A stretch of 64,000 bases of DNA from Casuarius casuarius (GCA_003342895.1 PTFA01000081.1:2990181-3054180); one strand, 5' to 3'. Shown: positions 47,133-62,169, numbered from the stretch's first letter. A program made the numbers and translations. The notes: a model not told the origin generated them from the letters alone.

Positions 47133-48359
47133 CCTTCCTTCCCAACTCCGCTGCAGCGCTGAAAGCCAGCTTGAAATGGCTGAAAAACTGGCAGAAAAAA
47201 ACCCAATCATTTAAAGATGGGCATCTGAGTATGTTGGTACATGAACAAGCATGGAAATTTGCAGAGTTGCCGAATTTCCCTGACTCTGTTTAAACCTACG
47301 AGAACTGAAGGTGCTCAGAACTTGTAAAAAATCAAGCTGCTTTCATCTAGTGACCTATATCTTGCTTTAGGTATGTAATTTTCAAAAGCCATTTAAATCA
47401 AACTAACTAAACCAGGGCACAGACACGCATGCACTTACGGCGCCCCAAAGTCATGTCAGGACACGAGTTCACAATTTACACTTGAAAGCATTCAAACGCG
47501 TTCCATTGATGAGTCTACCAAATAATTTAGATTATTTTACATATAAAGAAAGAAAAAGGGAGGGTGAGGGACGAACAATCAGTTCACTTCATACAAATGC
47601 CAAACTCTTGTGCTCCTTTGAGAGAAATGTGAATTCCCCCGGGGCATAGAAAGATGAAGTTAAAGGGTTATGCTCTGATCAGCATTCACAACTTTCTCAC
47701 ACGCTCAATGAGAGAAAAATCTTTCCGTTTGAAATAACTAATTGCACACACCAACCTCACCAAAAAAAAGAGTAATAGCCCAAAACAGCTAAGATGGGAG
47801 GACAAGGCCATTCATTGATTTACACTTTTTTAGCGAGCCGAGGGGACCACTGCCGGGTGCCGGGGCCATGGCATGGTGGCAGCTTCGCCCCTTGAACCAT
47901 CATCAACGCAGGACTCGGAAGGGCACCACAAGCCCACCTTACAAATGCTGCTCTCGCGCAGAAGTAGGAGAATAGAAACAACATGTTAAAACATCCAAAT
48001 AAGTAGATCTGTAGAAATTATCCTATGATCACTTTAACTCCGTGAGCAAAGCAGCTGCTATTTATTTTCCATGGGCGCACAGAAATACCAGCATCCACCA
48101 CATGGCAGTCAACACAAAACCAAAGTGCTCTTTCCCTGTCGAAATCGTTCACGTTTTGCAAGCCGATGTTTCGGGAAGAAAATTATTTTCATTTTGGCCC
48201 CCCACTGCCTCGCCAGCATCAGAGAATGTCTCTCCCTGTTGGAAAAACAATGGGAGGCCGAGAGGAAAGTGGCTTTTTTCCTGAGACTTTGGGCTAAAAA
48301 AACGCTGACAATTTCAAAATTACAACAGTGGCAAAGTGCTTCTTTCAATCTGTTCCTTT

Positions 48360-48416
48360 CATTTTTGCCTCCTGCTGCCGTTCCTATTGTCAAAGCAGCA
48401 GCAGGAGGCAAAAATG
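48360..48416. repeat. Perfect inverted repeat (19-bp arms, 19-nt loop)
   Basis: The left arm 48360-48378 reads catttttgcctcctgctgc and the right arm 48398-48416 is its exact reverse complement, with a 19-nt loop (48379-48397) between. Either strand could fold into a hairpin with no mismatch in the stem. The symmetry stops sharply: the pair flanking the stem (48359/48417) does not match. It lies in DAB1 intron next to a CpG-rich patch. Confidence 0.95.
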
Positions 48417-48419
48417 CAA

Positions 48420-48540
48420 AGACGACTGCCGGCAATCGCCCTTGGGCAAGACGTTAATAAGCAGCCAAGCGCCCCGGTGCCGTAAAGAACTCCAGCGGTA
48501 CGAGACACCGGGGTTTGGGCATCTCGCCCGCACGCCCCAC
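48420..48540. promoter_or_regulatory. Short CpG-rich patch next to the hairpin
   Basis: About 14 CpG occur in 120 bases directly after the 48360-48416 inverted repeat, for example in gacgactgccggcaatcgcc and gcgccccggtgccg. It could be part of one regulatory element together with the hairpin. Confidence 0.3.
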
Positions 48541-51500
48541 CACAGAGGGCAAACCAAAATAGCTACTCTATTTTTGGAACAACACCACTCAGACACCCAC
48601 CAGCCAAAGCGTTTGGGGGGAGCTACACAGGAAATTAAAAGATGAACAAAACGATGTTAGAAAAATANTAAAATACAACAAAACCAAACCACCAGACAGG
48701 TCTGCTTCAAGTAGAGGGATGGGAAGGAAAGGAAATGACCTCACTGAGAAACGTTTGAGTAATTTTTCAAGATATTGGGTAAACGGGCCTAGATATAAGG
48801 GCACAAAGGACCCAACTCATCTGCCAAGCTAACATATAACATTTGAATCCTTTGGAGTCTGTGGGCACACGAGTGGCAATGATAAAGGACCAAAGCCAAC
48901 TGCTAGGTGCTACCACAATTTTTACACAGTTAAACATTTTAACTAACTTGCAAAGCCACTTNAAGACCAGTTCAGTACTTCAGGGTTCTTCAACTAAGGA
49001 TATTAGGAAGGTATGGTAAGACTGGAACCAAATTGCTAACAGACTTCTTTCCAAACTCCCTGCAAGAGAGAGAAAAGCTTTTGAAAAGGGTAACTATAAC
49101 AGATCCAGCCCCAAAAAATCATTCCTGTCTCTTGCACTCTGGTNAAGTTTCCAAGGAACCCATGTGCCCCAAGTGCCATGTATCAGCATCCTCCAAGCAT
49201 GAATAATTTAACGTCACCCTTTCTACCTTGAAGGTGACCCTACCAATCAAGCTTAGCATGAAGGAGGAGGAGGAGCCGGTCTCTCCACAGCATCATGTCT
49301 CATGTTTTCCTGAGGTTCAGAGAAAGGATTAGGAGCAGCTAGAAGACAGAAGACGTCAGCTTGAGTTCAAAACCACAAACTTGACTGCATATGCATTTTT
49401 ACTACCATTTATATAATAAGTTCATTACAGGCAAACAAAATCAGCTTCCTTTGAAGGGTNTGGGGAAAAAAGAAGTGGGAACAAAGTTCACTTCATCTCA
49501 AAAGCTCTTTGAAAAATGGAGAAACCAACTGGGAAGTGAATAAAGGAGCTAGTGAAGCTGGATATATCATTNTTCATTCCAGGAATTAAAGAGGGGAGGC
49601 TTTTCTTCACTGAAGCCAGGACAAGATGAAGTTACCTTTTGTCCATTGAAAAGCAAAAATGACAGTATTTTACGAAATAAAAGCATTGCTATTTCTTGTG
49701 CTAAAGTTGAATGACAAAATTTTATGAAGACTGAAAATTATACTCTGTGCAATGTTCACGTAAGTCACCCGGGTTTCTTAAAATAATAAAGGGAGATGAT
49801 TTCCAAAAAATTCCGTATGGAATCCAAAGGAGAAGACGACTCTTATTCTTAGGTCACATATCTCTACCTCTATTGACTCACCTACATAAAATCCTGGATG
49901 TATTACTTAAAGGACATGCAGATAAAATCAGCCTGCTGGAATCAACACAGGCATAAACAGCCGCCTCAGGGGAAAAAACAGAGTCTATTTATAGCATTAA
50001 AACATTATCAGGCAGACTACTCTCAAACCATCACCACTCCTCACACAGTTTTATTTGTCTCCCGAAGAGTATGCAACCTGTCTACGTGGTGTGATATTGT
50101 AGTTATTTGGTAGCTGGTACCATTGAGCTTTTCTTGCTATTTCTGCCACTAACAGCGTTTCACAAGACCACACGGAAAACGTTGATCAAACGATGCACGA
50201 TTTCTCTTTTGGATTTCTCTCTGGAGCCATGTACACAGACAGATTGTATCCCGATGCCTTCGCCATAACTTGCCTATAACTTACTCATTTACAAACAAAA
50301 TTGACCATGTCTAATCTCTGTGGAAAAAAAAACAGTCTAATAATTTAATGTCTGTATACTGCTTAGTGTATTATAAGACAGGGCATTGCTATGCCAGGTT
50401 AGTGTGCTATTAGCTAGGGGATTCTCGAGCATCTGTCATGCAAAGTAGGTCAATTTCTAGCCATATAATTCTGATTATGTCAAAATATTTATTCATGAGT
50501 TTCCTAATTCAACATACTTCAAATAAGCCATATTTATGTAACAAAAATTACATCTAAATTACAGTTGCTAACAACTGGGTTAGCTCAGCTTCAAACACAC
50601 TGGCGATCCAGAGAGATGGAGAATGTCTCTCCTTTACGACGTACTAGGTATTAGAAGAATTGTTTTTATTTCCCCTTCGCCATTATTTTTAGGCAGATTT
50701 CCCATGAAACAAGGGTTGTACAAACATACGCTACCTGCGTGCATAGGAGGAACGTGCGAACCAATGGAAGCCTCCTGCCCTCCCTTCTCAGGCCCTTTCT
50801 TCCCTGCATTAAGGCTTGAACCTTTTGGCCAAATCTAGTCAAGTCCCATCTATATTACGAATTTTTCACTTCATCAGTCAGGTGAAAGCAAGTGGCTGAA
50901 TAGAGGAGAGAGACCTTACTAATGGCTTTGCTGAGGGAAAGCTTGTCTGTGGTGAGACCCCAGTACTCAGAAAAGATCAACTCCAGGACCCAAGAAACCA
51001 GGCTTCCACAGCTCCTAACTCATAAGATGTCTTTTCATAGAAATTAAAAGAGATTACCAGGAGAAAGAGAAGATCATATGCATACTCATCAAGTTCTAAG
51101 CACTTCCAGCGAGGAAGATGAGGAATAACTGCTGGCTGGAAGAGGAAGCTGCTAGGAACCCTCCTGAAGTAACAGCGAGACGGCAAAGCTCATTACCCAA
51201 CCAAGGCCACTTACGATTAGTTCATTAAATAAAGGCAGGAACAAACAGCAGCTTCAAGTTTTTGGTGTTACCGCAGGAAAAATAAAGGTCTCCAGCATAC
51301 GCAAGTTTATTCATTCCAATGTATCCTCCTGCAGCGTTCAGATTATCTGTGGATTTCCACCTGCTTTTACTAATTATCTGTACCCATATTACTGATTCTA
51401 CTTCTGCAAATCCTGAAGTTTATAGAGTATTTTATAGGGATATGGTTGGTCAGAAGAAAAATCTGTAATTCGCCTTCCCACATAGTTGCTGCCCAAGCCT

Positions 51501-53339
51501 ATACTTGATCTCTTATTATATTGCCAGCAGGTATGACTGAAAAATGTATAGCAATATATACATTCCTATAGCAAAAAACAATGGACCTGACTCTCAGCTT
51601 TATGTTTTCTTTTATGCCATTCTAGCAACATATAGGTAAGCCAAAGCGAGGAGAGATTCCTCAGAGCAATGCCCACAACAAGCTGCAAAAGACCAAGGTG
51701 ATGTGCAGGTTCTCCTCCTAGGTCACAGGGAATAATATATATGACTACAGTCTACAGCTTTTTCTGCTTCCAGGTCAGAGAGGAAGGAATAGCTTTANCT
51801 TTCTTCAGTGAAGAAGTCGTCCCTGAGCAACACAGGAAGATGCACAAGACTCAAAATCCCTTCGCGCTCATTCACCTTTGTATGTTAACAAATCTTCAGG
51901 TGGCCTTTAAACAACGAAGATAGAAAGGCCGCAGCAGAAAAATCATTAGAGGATGAAACTCTATAATTCATCACACATGCAGCTACTTTTATAAGCTTTT
52001 AAACATGAAGGCATGTTTCTGGCCCCCATGAAATATTAAGCAGCTGTGTACTGCCCTTGAGAGTTTAGTCCTCCAGCACCTACAGGAGCTGTGCAACAGA
52101 ACTGAGCGCGGTCCAGCCATCGCTGCGGCATCTGCCCTAGGTACCACCTATGCACACAGCTATGTTTTGTCACTGACCTTTTTAATCAATAAAAATAAAA
52201 AGAGCACATTAATACTTTTAAATGCTTTCAATTACCAATGTCCTAATATTAATTTTCTAAATGTTCTTCTGCAGGGGCAATCAAACTGCAATCTGTCCCC
52301 TTTGTCTGGCTGGTTCTCATGCTCGGATTTAAATGGTGTGTTTTGTTTCATCTTTAATAGTTNTCCTCAGACCTTTATGGTAGAGTCCGCAGGCATTCAA
52401 TATAATCTGATTGTTGATTATGTCCGTAGCAATTATTTCACTGCCTACTGGACTGGTTTAAAAGACTATTCACAACGGTGGCTAACAAGAGTAATCTAAG
52501 AACTACCATTTAAGAATAATTCTTTTAAAATTTAAATGCCAATTCTTTTCCCCAGCCATCCTCCCACACAANACCACAAAAATAAAATCTATTTGATATT
52601 AAAAATACCAACAGNGAGCCTGAAACACCAGATGCTAAAAAAAAATATTTCTACTGCGAGATCTTGCTTTTAAAAGAATGCTGAAACATAAAGAAGAGCT
52701 TCATTTTTTTAGAAAACCAAACATTAGTATAGCACAGGGAAAGTTACAGCAGATGGTGTAAGACAAGGAAAACTCAATCCTTGGGATCACATTTTGACAA
52801 GCAGAAATTAAAAAATTACANAGAACTTCTCTCACAGACTCTGACAGTGACTTTCGGCTGGTCTGCACAGTCTCCTCAGCTCTGAGCACATCCATCCACC
52901 GCGCAAAGGAATNGCACCTTCTTTACCTAAAACTTCCATACTTAGGAAAATTACTTGGCATTCCTTTTTGGGGTTAACTGTTTCAAATAATTTTGCCATT
53001 TCACTATCTCAAAAATTAGGAACTGGACACCTGAAGGGAATATCCCATGAAAATCCAGCTACTCCAACCTTCAAATGANGTAAATCCACACCGACACAGG
53101 AAATCTGATGCCAGATGAAACNGAAGATAAGCACTTCCCCAAGGCAGGGCTGTTTCCTCCCAGAAGGCCTGTTTCTTTGCATACTGTCACCCTGTAGTAA
53201 CCACTTCAGGCTTTAGACTCCAAGGATCTCTGTCTCAGGGGACTCCTCCTGCAGGCGCAGTCTTTGAGGATTTAAAGATTAAAGCATGGCATTGCCATTT
53301 TGCTATCACTGCAAGCTTGCAAGCATGCTGACCAGCAGG

Positions 53340-53366
53340 TGCTCTAACAGCTTTGCTCTAACAGCT
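53340..53366. repeat. 14-bp tandem duplication
   Basis: The unit tgctctaacagctt is followed by tgctctaacagct, a near-perfect second copy. Confidence 0.85.
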
Positions 53367-55689
53367 CACTTCTGCAATGCAGAGAGGTGTCTGCCTTGCC
53401 CTCTACCCTTCCCTTCTCCCTGCCTCTGCTCCTGGCCCCTCTTCTGCACCAGCTCTGNGGCTCACTGGATCCCTCCCCACATCAGCTCACAAACCCAGCA
53501 ACAAACCACCCACTTGTTACTTTTCCTTTCTGCTGGGTTAGCGAATTGAATCAAATCCTGGAGAAGTGGGAGAAGTCAGACAAGTGCCAGAGCAAGGTGA
53601 AGGTGAACTGCAGGAGCGAACACCCAAAGGAGGGATGCAGAGGAGATGGGCGACCTCTCGCAATTGGTGTCTGTGAGCTATTGCACTGCCTCTCCATATC
53701 TCATGCAACACCATCCAGCAATTACATGATTATTAGCTTGGACTGGACTACAGTATTAGCATGTTCCAAGGATTTTGCAAGGTGAGCCAGTAAAACACGT
53801 TTCTCTCCATGNGACCTGAGAATTAACTGTTACAGATGTTTTTCAGTGTCTGCATGCAGACTAAAAGACTGAGAACTCTCCTTTTTAATTTTTAAAGCAT
53901 TCTGTGTACATGCACATGTGCATGTATGAAAGAGCCTCCATTATGTTTATTTACCTTATAAACACCCNGTCCAGTAACACTTGCATATCACCCGGTGAAG
54001 AAATGCTTTGGTCAGGCCTGAGCTGACTTATCATCCTTACNAAAAGTGTTGCTGTAAAACTCAGCACAGAAGTTAATAATAGTAGACAAAACAAGACTCA
54101 TTTAATCAGCTATGTATTTCTTTGATTATAACAAACNAAAAACCAAGATTATATGACGATTTCTAGAGCCTGGTAAACTTCAGCAGTGCCTTATAATGAA
54201 GAAGTCTTGGCAAAAAATAAGTGAAATACAAAGATTTATCATCTGAGGCTGTGTAAACAGTTTCCATTTTTAGAAATGTATCCTAGCAACTGGTAGAAAT
54301 GGTTTTAAAAGACAGTTAAACAAAAACATTATTTAGAAAAAATGGATGCAATTGCTAAACCAGTGAGACTGGTGGTCCTGAACTGGTCTTCCAGCTACTT
54401 CTGAACTCTGTTTCAAGATGTTCAGAAAAGAAATATCAGGACACNCAGATGTTTTAAAACAACTAACATCTGCAGGAAAAACTACAAAAAAGTGGATAAG
54501 AGTTGGCAGAAATCATTCTGAATTTTGTATTCTTTCCTGACTGATGTAAAAAATACCATTGGCTTTCAGTAGAAATGCCTGCTGGACATGCACCTCTTGC
54601 TTTATATTTCCATGTTGTTAGACAGTGGGTACGAGATGCACAGCTGAATTTTATTTATCAGGTGTTCACTCAATTCCACTGTGAATCTTTTTTTTATTTC
54701 ATTTTTCAGGAGAAAACAGAGAGAAGTTACTTGTATCATAATGTACAGACCTTGATTAAATGTCTAATCCATAATTCAATAGAGAGATTCTGCTGACATC
54801 ACCAGCAATGAGAAAGGTTCATAAAATCTATCATGAATACAAAAGGAGCCTAAACTATATTTCAGGATTAACATTCAAACTACNATTGCATATACATTAT
54901 TTGCAATGCGGATAAACCATGTTTATACATAACCGGTCACCTTATAAAAAACCCTCAGAATCTGAAACACGATAGAAGAGGATTTCTGTTCATGAAATGC
55001 AAATGGAGAATTATTCTGTGAACCTGCTGAATTTTATTGTGGAGATTTATTCTGCTTTCCAATTATTGTTTACATGTAGACTACAGTACATGGCATATAT
55101 AGAATAATTAACTATCAGGTTGTAAATTGAGATATTGTTGGGTAATTAGCTCACTCACAAATCTTAGCAATTGCACTCAAAAGTGGTTGTAAATGGCAGC
55201 AGATGGGCAACAGACTGATTCACAGTTTGGCGTTCAAGGACTAAGCAAGGAAGTCTTGGGGGAAGAGGAAGAGTTTAGGCTTTTATTTTAGGAGATAGGA
55301 TTGTTTTTTTTAAGCCAACACTTACCACAAATCCCCCTGGGCAGCTTAGCTATCATAAAGAAAGTTTATTATATTGAATATCTAATGGAAAAGTAGTTTT
55401 GTTTTTTGTTTTTTTAAACTAGCATAGATCCATGCAACTTCCCCATAATTTATATTTAATAGTTTGCCAGAGGATATTTTTCCCATAAGAAGTCTTAGTT
55501 AATTTTGCATCTCATANGGCATCCTGAACATCCAAAGATGGGCTCAGGTAAATCTGTCATTATTCATTCCTCCAAAGGCTGAGTTTTAATGATCCTATTA
55601 CGGAGTACGTCAACAAATACATTACTAAAGAAATAGCACACTACCACAATATATTGTACATTTACTATGAAAAAATTTGTCCTTTATGA

Positions 55690-56330
55690 TATGCTCTCCA
55701 GGCTGGATACAGGGTCACTGAGGCTACAGGAGCTGTTCCAAAGCTTTAATTATAGTTCTTCTCTTTCTCTATCCCATTCATGNTACTACTAGAGCCTTCT
55801 CAAGACAGGGAGACCAGACCTGCATATTCTATTTCAGGTGCTTTTAGATACATTATTATACCACTGTGTAAATCCATATCTAGTTTCTTCTCTATCTTTT
55901 CCTGATAACTGCTAAGAGTCTACTTGCATTTTTGACTGCAGCTGAGCACAGACGTGGCATTTTTGTAGAACTAAACTTTCAGATGTCTTTCCAAAGTGGC
56001 AACTGAGAGATGAAGGCCCACCATGGCACATATAAATTCATTACTTTTTTTTTTTCCATGTGCATTGTTTTACACTATCAGCACTGAATTATATCTGCCA
56101 TTTGATTGCCCAGTGATTTAATATTGTTATATCTTTCGATGCTTCACAGTTGACTTTCATTTCTACTGCTTCAGAAAATATTATACTGCAAGCAAACTTC
56201 ACTGCCTCTCTAACTGCCCCCTTCCAGGCTGCCGTTACTAGTACAGAGTGATTGAAAATGGTCCTCTGAAAATGCAAGNGAAGACCATAATTTTAGCACT
56301 ATTTCCTTCCTTCCCAATTCATTTATTACT
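55690..56330 (-). mobile_element. Degraded interspersed repeat, probably antisense CR1-type LINE
   Basis: The plus strand from about 55690 reads like a widespread sauropsid repeat that I know as the reverse complement of CR1 reverse-transcriptase sequence. Landmarks in order are agaccagacctgcatattct, a block about a pure pyrimidine-rich middle, tttttgactgcagctgagca, catgtgcattgttttaca, atatctgccatttgattgcc and actgcctctctaactgcccc. No open frame survives, so the copy is old. The strand is given for the presumed element sense. The recognition is from memory and the exact subfamily is not certain; a non-CR1 family is possible. Confidence 0.55.
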
Positions 56331-59300
56331 TCTGAACTTTAACATTTTTGGACTGATACGCTACTTCAAGAAGAGAGAGGAAAAAAATCATAAGACGACT
56401 TAACAGAAATTCAAATGGAGAACAGTACACCTAACACTGCATTTGAATTTATTTTAGAAAGTCTTAAGATCTTTTGCTCTAAATAGAATTACTGACCTAG
56501 AAATATACACCCATCTCTGAAAATAAATCAAAATTCCTCCTACATTAATCTAATTGCACCACTGGAAGCTGAGTAGTCCCTTAAGTAATTTAAGTTTCCT
56601 TATTTGAGATGGTAGAAAAGAAAGAAAAAAAAAGATCAGCCCGTCCCCAACCCTGGGAGTGTGTTTTGTAGAACAAGCCACTCATGATTAATTTCTCTGT
56701 TTGCAGTAGTAAAGACATTTTCTCTTAAAACAGGAATAGGTGTGAGCAGAGTGGCTGGGTGTTAGTGGCCCTTCTATTAGCCAGTAAATAAAGGACTGCA
56801 AAGTATATAAAATTGTCTAGCTTTTTCCCTTTCGCTGCCATAAAACGCCCCACAAAAATTGCTGCTTCCTGAAGTACAACAAGGTCAGAAACTAGGAACC
56901 TTGTCTTAGANGGAGCCGTAATGACAAAATGGAAACTTTAAAGAATTAATGAGCCTGCTGGTTTTCTTACCTCCTACTTTTGTAATCACTCAGCTATTTT
57001 ACGAAAGGGCAGCGGCAGTCATCAAAATCATCCCCCTTTCCTGGGCTGGCAGTATTTAAAAGGACAGATTAACCATCTCCACCCAAAGCAGAGAACNAGG
57101 TGCAAATCCGGAGAGGATTCNAATCCTCTCTTAANCAGAGGCAAACNTAGCCACACAGGCTGCACTTNGGAGTCTCAGACATAGCACGNGGCAGGATTTC
57201 AGACGCTTCCCCANGTGTCTATGGGCATTTCTAACCTCGGGCTCAGACATGCAGCTCTCCCCACGTAACACAGAAGGCCCACGTCTATCACGGCAGCAGG
57301 GATGCGGGCAACCAGGCTCCTTAAAGCTCCCGTTGCAACGCTCGGTCTCCGCTGGACAGGACCCGAGAAGCACCTACACATCTCGTTACACGCAGTAGCA
57401 ACGCGACTTCTGGAAGCTGTGCAGACCTGCTCCACGCTTTCTCTAAGGGCAAATATAAACTCTCGCAAGAAAAACAGGCTCCTCTCTCATTTACCAGTTT
57501 GTTCAAAAAGTTCTTACCCTTTTNTAAACACAGGGCGTGAGTGCCAAGAAGAGTCCGACCCCCTCACCCCAAGAGCGAGGCCTCGCTGCTCACCGAGGCA
57601 CCATCCCCCCCCCAGCAGCTCTTCCGCAGCATGACCCAGTTGTGATTTAAGATCAAGGACAAGCAGGGAGACTCGTGTCACAGCACTGGGGAATTTACTG
57701 GGGCCTGTGATTCCTTGCGAATCCCTTTTCCTTAGCCAAGACCTTCTCTACAAATAGCTCTTTGTCTAGAGTAATTATTTGGGGATTAGGAAGAGCTAAT
57801 AAGACCCTCTCTTGGAAGGCTGGAAGTATTTGAGAGGATAACAAGGCTGTGATGTGCCTAAGGGAGCAGGGATATCTTTCTGATTGTAATTTAATCAACC
57901 TTGATTAAAAGAAAGAAGCATTTACCTGTAACTTGGTCCTCACACTTTGATACAAGTCTCCATTCCAGCAGGCAGCTGGTCTGTTCTGCCTAACGTGCTC
58001 GTAGTAAAGCCACTAAACACTTCCTCAGCTTCTGCGCTACCCCAAGAACCAGAGAAAAACGTGATAGTACAGTATGAATGCGAAAACCAGAAAAAAACCA
58101 GAAAACAACAAAAAAGCCCCAAGCCCCTCTGAAGAATACTTCTACCAAGCAAAACCCAGATATGACCAGTGTTCCTGAGAGATACGGTCCCAATTTCTGC
58201 TTTCGGTATACTCCAAAGCGATACCTCCATACAGGGAATAACTGCTCGCTTAGGAGAGGCACATGCATCTAGCCTGGCAGTACTGATGCATTTATGCCAC
58301 GCAACGCCCTACACACCATTGGGGTGGTGTAAAATTAGACTTGNGCTAGCATGAGTGACCCAGGTAACGCATCAGCTCAACCCACAGAAGTTTCCTTCTG
58401 CGGGTGAGCGCAGGGAAGTCCACTGCGGAGCTTCCACCTTCCTTTTTGTTCCGTACCGTCATCCCCAGCGTTTGCAGAGCATCGCCTGCAGCAGCGCATC
58501 CTGCGCTCCGCGACATGCTCCCGCAATAACCATCTCTAAAGGAACAGTAATTTATTGTAGCTACTTTGCCTTGATATGCTGCAGCTGAGGGGACAACAAT
58601 AAATAGTAATTATCTCTACTATTCCCAAAATATCAAGTCTCTGAAATTCCAATTATTTGATCTCATCTATACCAGAGATCACTGTCACTGTAAATATTTC
58701 TTTTCACCANTTCTTTCAGTCTTTGAAAGAAAAGCCCATGCAATGAAAACCTAAGGATGCAATCGATTGAATATGAATAGCATGTTGCTTTTACAAACTG
58801 TCTTAATTACTGTAGGTCTTACCCTAACACTAATCCAGGCAATTAAAGCTTGATTAGGCTAATGTTATTTTTCCTACTTTAGTCATGTACTTACTTCCAT
58901 TTACATCAAGAGCCCTAAGCTGCATACACTTAAAAAGAAACCAAAATAGTAAAATAAATACCTACCTTCTAAGTGAATGAATACAGAAATACATTAGTTG
59001 GTGTTACTTTATCAGAATAAATCCCAGTAATTGACTAAATGTTGTATATTCTTTAGACAAGCTGGAGTAAGCTAGTTCCTGTAAGATTTCAAACCCTGAG
59101 TTTAAACAGGTCGAAAAATAAGAGCACTGAAAATTATACGAACTCCATACACAATACAAATTAACATATTGCAAAATCACCTTCACTAAATGCAAANGAA
59201 GGATGAGATTCTGATATGCTTACTTTAGTATTAATTTCAGTGTGACTACTGATGAAGCGAGGTGCTAATTAACTTGTAAAGCTATCAGAATTTGGCTTTA

Positions 59301-62169
59301 ACTCATTGGCTTTGTTACAGAAATCCTAAGATGCTCAGAACACGTCAAAAAAGAAGAAAAACAGAAAGCTAAAAATACTTAGCTTCTCACTGTTTTGAGA
59401 CACTGGTGTTTTTTAAAGCAGCAGAAAGGAAATCCAGCAGATATGAACTGCTTTGCAAAACAATGAAGTGAATTAAACTGAACTATTGCTTAATGAAAAT
59501 CAGTTAGGAAAACAGCCCTAATGATGCTAAGAATGGAAGATAAAATCTCTCCGAGTGCACCAGGCATTCGATAAGCACACTGCGCACATAAAACAAGATA
59601 GCGCGTGCAATAAACATAAACCACAGTAAAAGGGAAAATGTCTGCTTTATATTAGGCAGTATACAGAAGCCTCAGCCAATTACGTACGTAAAATAGTGGT
59701 ATGTTTTACATACACAGGAAAACACAACGACAAAAGCGCAGAGCGGGAGCCAGCATTTCCAAGATGGAAAAAAAAAGTCCCTACCAGAACAGTGGGAGCT
59801 AATCAAAAAGCAGGAGACGAGGAAGGTTTTTCCGTCTCCCTTAGTGTTTCACNGGCCCCTCAATATACTTCGCATGACACCAAATGAGGCATGCGCTCAT
59901 ACAGCTGTTGCTCCTTTCTCTAAGTACCAGTGTAAATCAACTGCCCAGAAGCTCCTGCTTTAAACAACTTTTCCTCTTTCCAATTTTGACTCAGCAGCAA
60001 TAGTGCAGTATTAAATACAGGAGACTCTGAAAGAGGCACTTCAACATCTGGCGCAGAAGAGTTTAGCATCTGAGGCAGAGGGGCACGTCGTCACACGGTA
60101 AAACCCGTGCAGTGACGATACTGCTGGCAACTGCTGGCCCCGCAACCTGGGATATGCAGAGCTTCATTTTATCACAGAAAAAAGCTACAAGCAGCAACTA
60201 CAGCACAACCAAGGGAAGGAAGCCCCTGTTTAACTAAATCATCTTTGCATCACTCTGTGTTAATTAAGNATCACCTATACCCAATTTTAAGTCTGGATAT
60301 CACAGTTAATACTGTACAGAAGACAGTACCAGCACCNAAAAGAAATACACAGGGAAAACAATCAGGGGAAAAAACTCACATAATTGTTAAATACAGATCC
60401 TTAAGTGTCTTATTACATAAATAGTTAATTAAGACTAATTTATAGAAACAATTATCATTACCATATTAACACTAACTGTTTGAGACAGGAAGGATGCACT
60501 GTACACAGCAAGATTGCCTGCCTGTTATTTCAGCACACAGGAACGCCGGGGGACTTTCTTTGNTCTTAACTCCTTTCCAGTCTTTTAAGATCAAGACCAA
60601 TACATACAGAAAGACTCTAGAATAAATCTAAATAACAGGGGTTAACATATTAAACACAGCACCTGTTTATTTTCATTGAAAAATGTCAAGGTATTTTATT
60701 CAAAAAAAATCCATCCTCTTTTTCCCTTTCATCATGAAAATGCATCACTTACAACCCTGCACAAGAAAATGTGTCACTGCTAATATTCTACAGATAACAA
60801 GTAATAAGATTGTGTCCTCCTAAGTAAATATAAAGAGACATAATTATATCCACAGGCAGTTTAAGTCTTGAGATAGGCAAATAGTTCAGTGAATTTTAAA
60901 TGCAGTCAAAAATTCTTCAAAGAGAAGAGGAACAGCTGATATAGAAGAGGAAAAAAAGCCTAGCAGAAGTTAAATACAGGAGGGATGAAAAAGAGGCTTT
61001 CTGATCATATTTTTGATGTCAGTATTGTTTTCTTACATCCCATAGATGGAAACAGAAGTTAAGTGCATATATCTGAGCACAGAATCTGGCCCTTGAGCTC
61101 AAGGCTGTCGTGCCTGATTGAGTTTAATTTAAGCCTTCTTCAAATTGTCTCCCATGTTGCCTATCTGGAAGCCGCCAGCAGCTTTCTCCTCGCAGCGTGC
61201 AGTGCCTTCAGGGCAGCACGCTGGCTGCATCGCACGTCAGGGGCGGCATTTTCGGCTGCTGCAAACGGTTGCAGCTCTCCCGGCTCCCAGTCCTAAAAAC
61301 AAAAGGCACTTCGCCACCCATGAGCACCAGAAAGTTAGCTGCTTGCAGTTACGCATCTGCTCAATAAGGCAGCAGGAGAAGATGTGAATCTTCTCACATA
61401 TTTCAGAAATATAAATTTCAAACCAGCCTTCTAAATTTTTTTTTCCACAGGCCAAAGAGGGATTTGAGATAGCAGCATGTTTGCTCTACATTCCTTATGA
61501 TCTAATATTAAAGCCATGTGCTCTATTCAAGCCAACCCAAAGAAAAACATTTTATTATCCAATGAAAAAATATAATAACCTCCTAAATATGGGCATCTTC
61601 TGTTTGCTCATTTAAAAGAAAAATGGAGTAAAGTCTCCTTGAAACTTTACAGTAATATTCCAGAAGACCAGTAATTGTTTTCCATCTGTACAGCAAAGAT
61701 ATCTGTCTCCAGTCTGTCTGTCCTAGAAAGAACAAAAATGAATATTTATTTAGATTTCCTTTCCCTCAATTAGAACATGAATGAGAGGGAGATACGGAAG
61801 GAAAAGTGATCTTTTATGTTCTTGGTTTCTCACGGGCTAATCCCCTCCCCTCTCCCTGCAGTTACAGGCATGCAGCACTAAGAGCTTTGTACAACCTTGT
61901 CAGATCATCTCGTTTTCACCAGATGGAAGGAAAGTGTTTGCAGAGAGCTGAGATACACCCAATACTTAAAAACAAACTTTCTAAAAAGTTATTTGCTTCA
62001 CGATGGCTAAATATCATTTGATGGAATATATATCTGCATCATTTATATAGAAAACAAGATATAAGAAAAAGCAAGTTCTCATTTTTGACAGCCCTTACCT
62101 AGCACACTTGGACTTACCTAACACTACTTTTAGTGCAACGAGAGAAGTATTTGTGCCTTTCATCCATCC

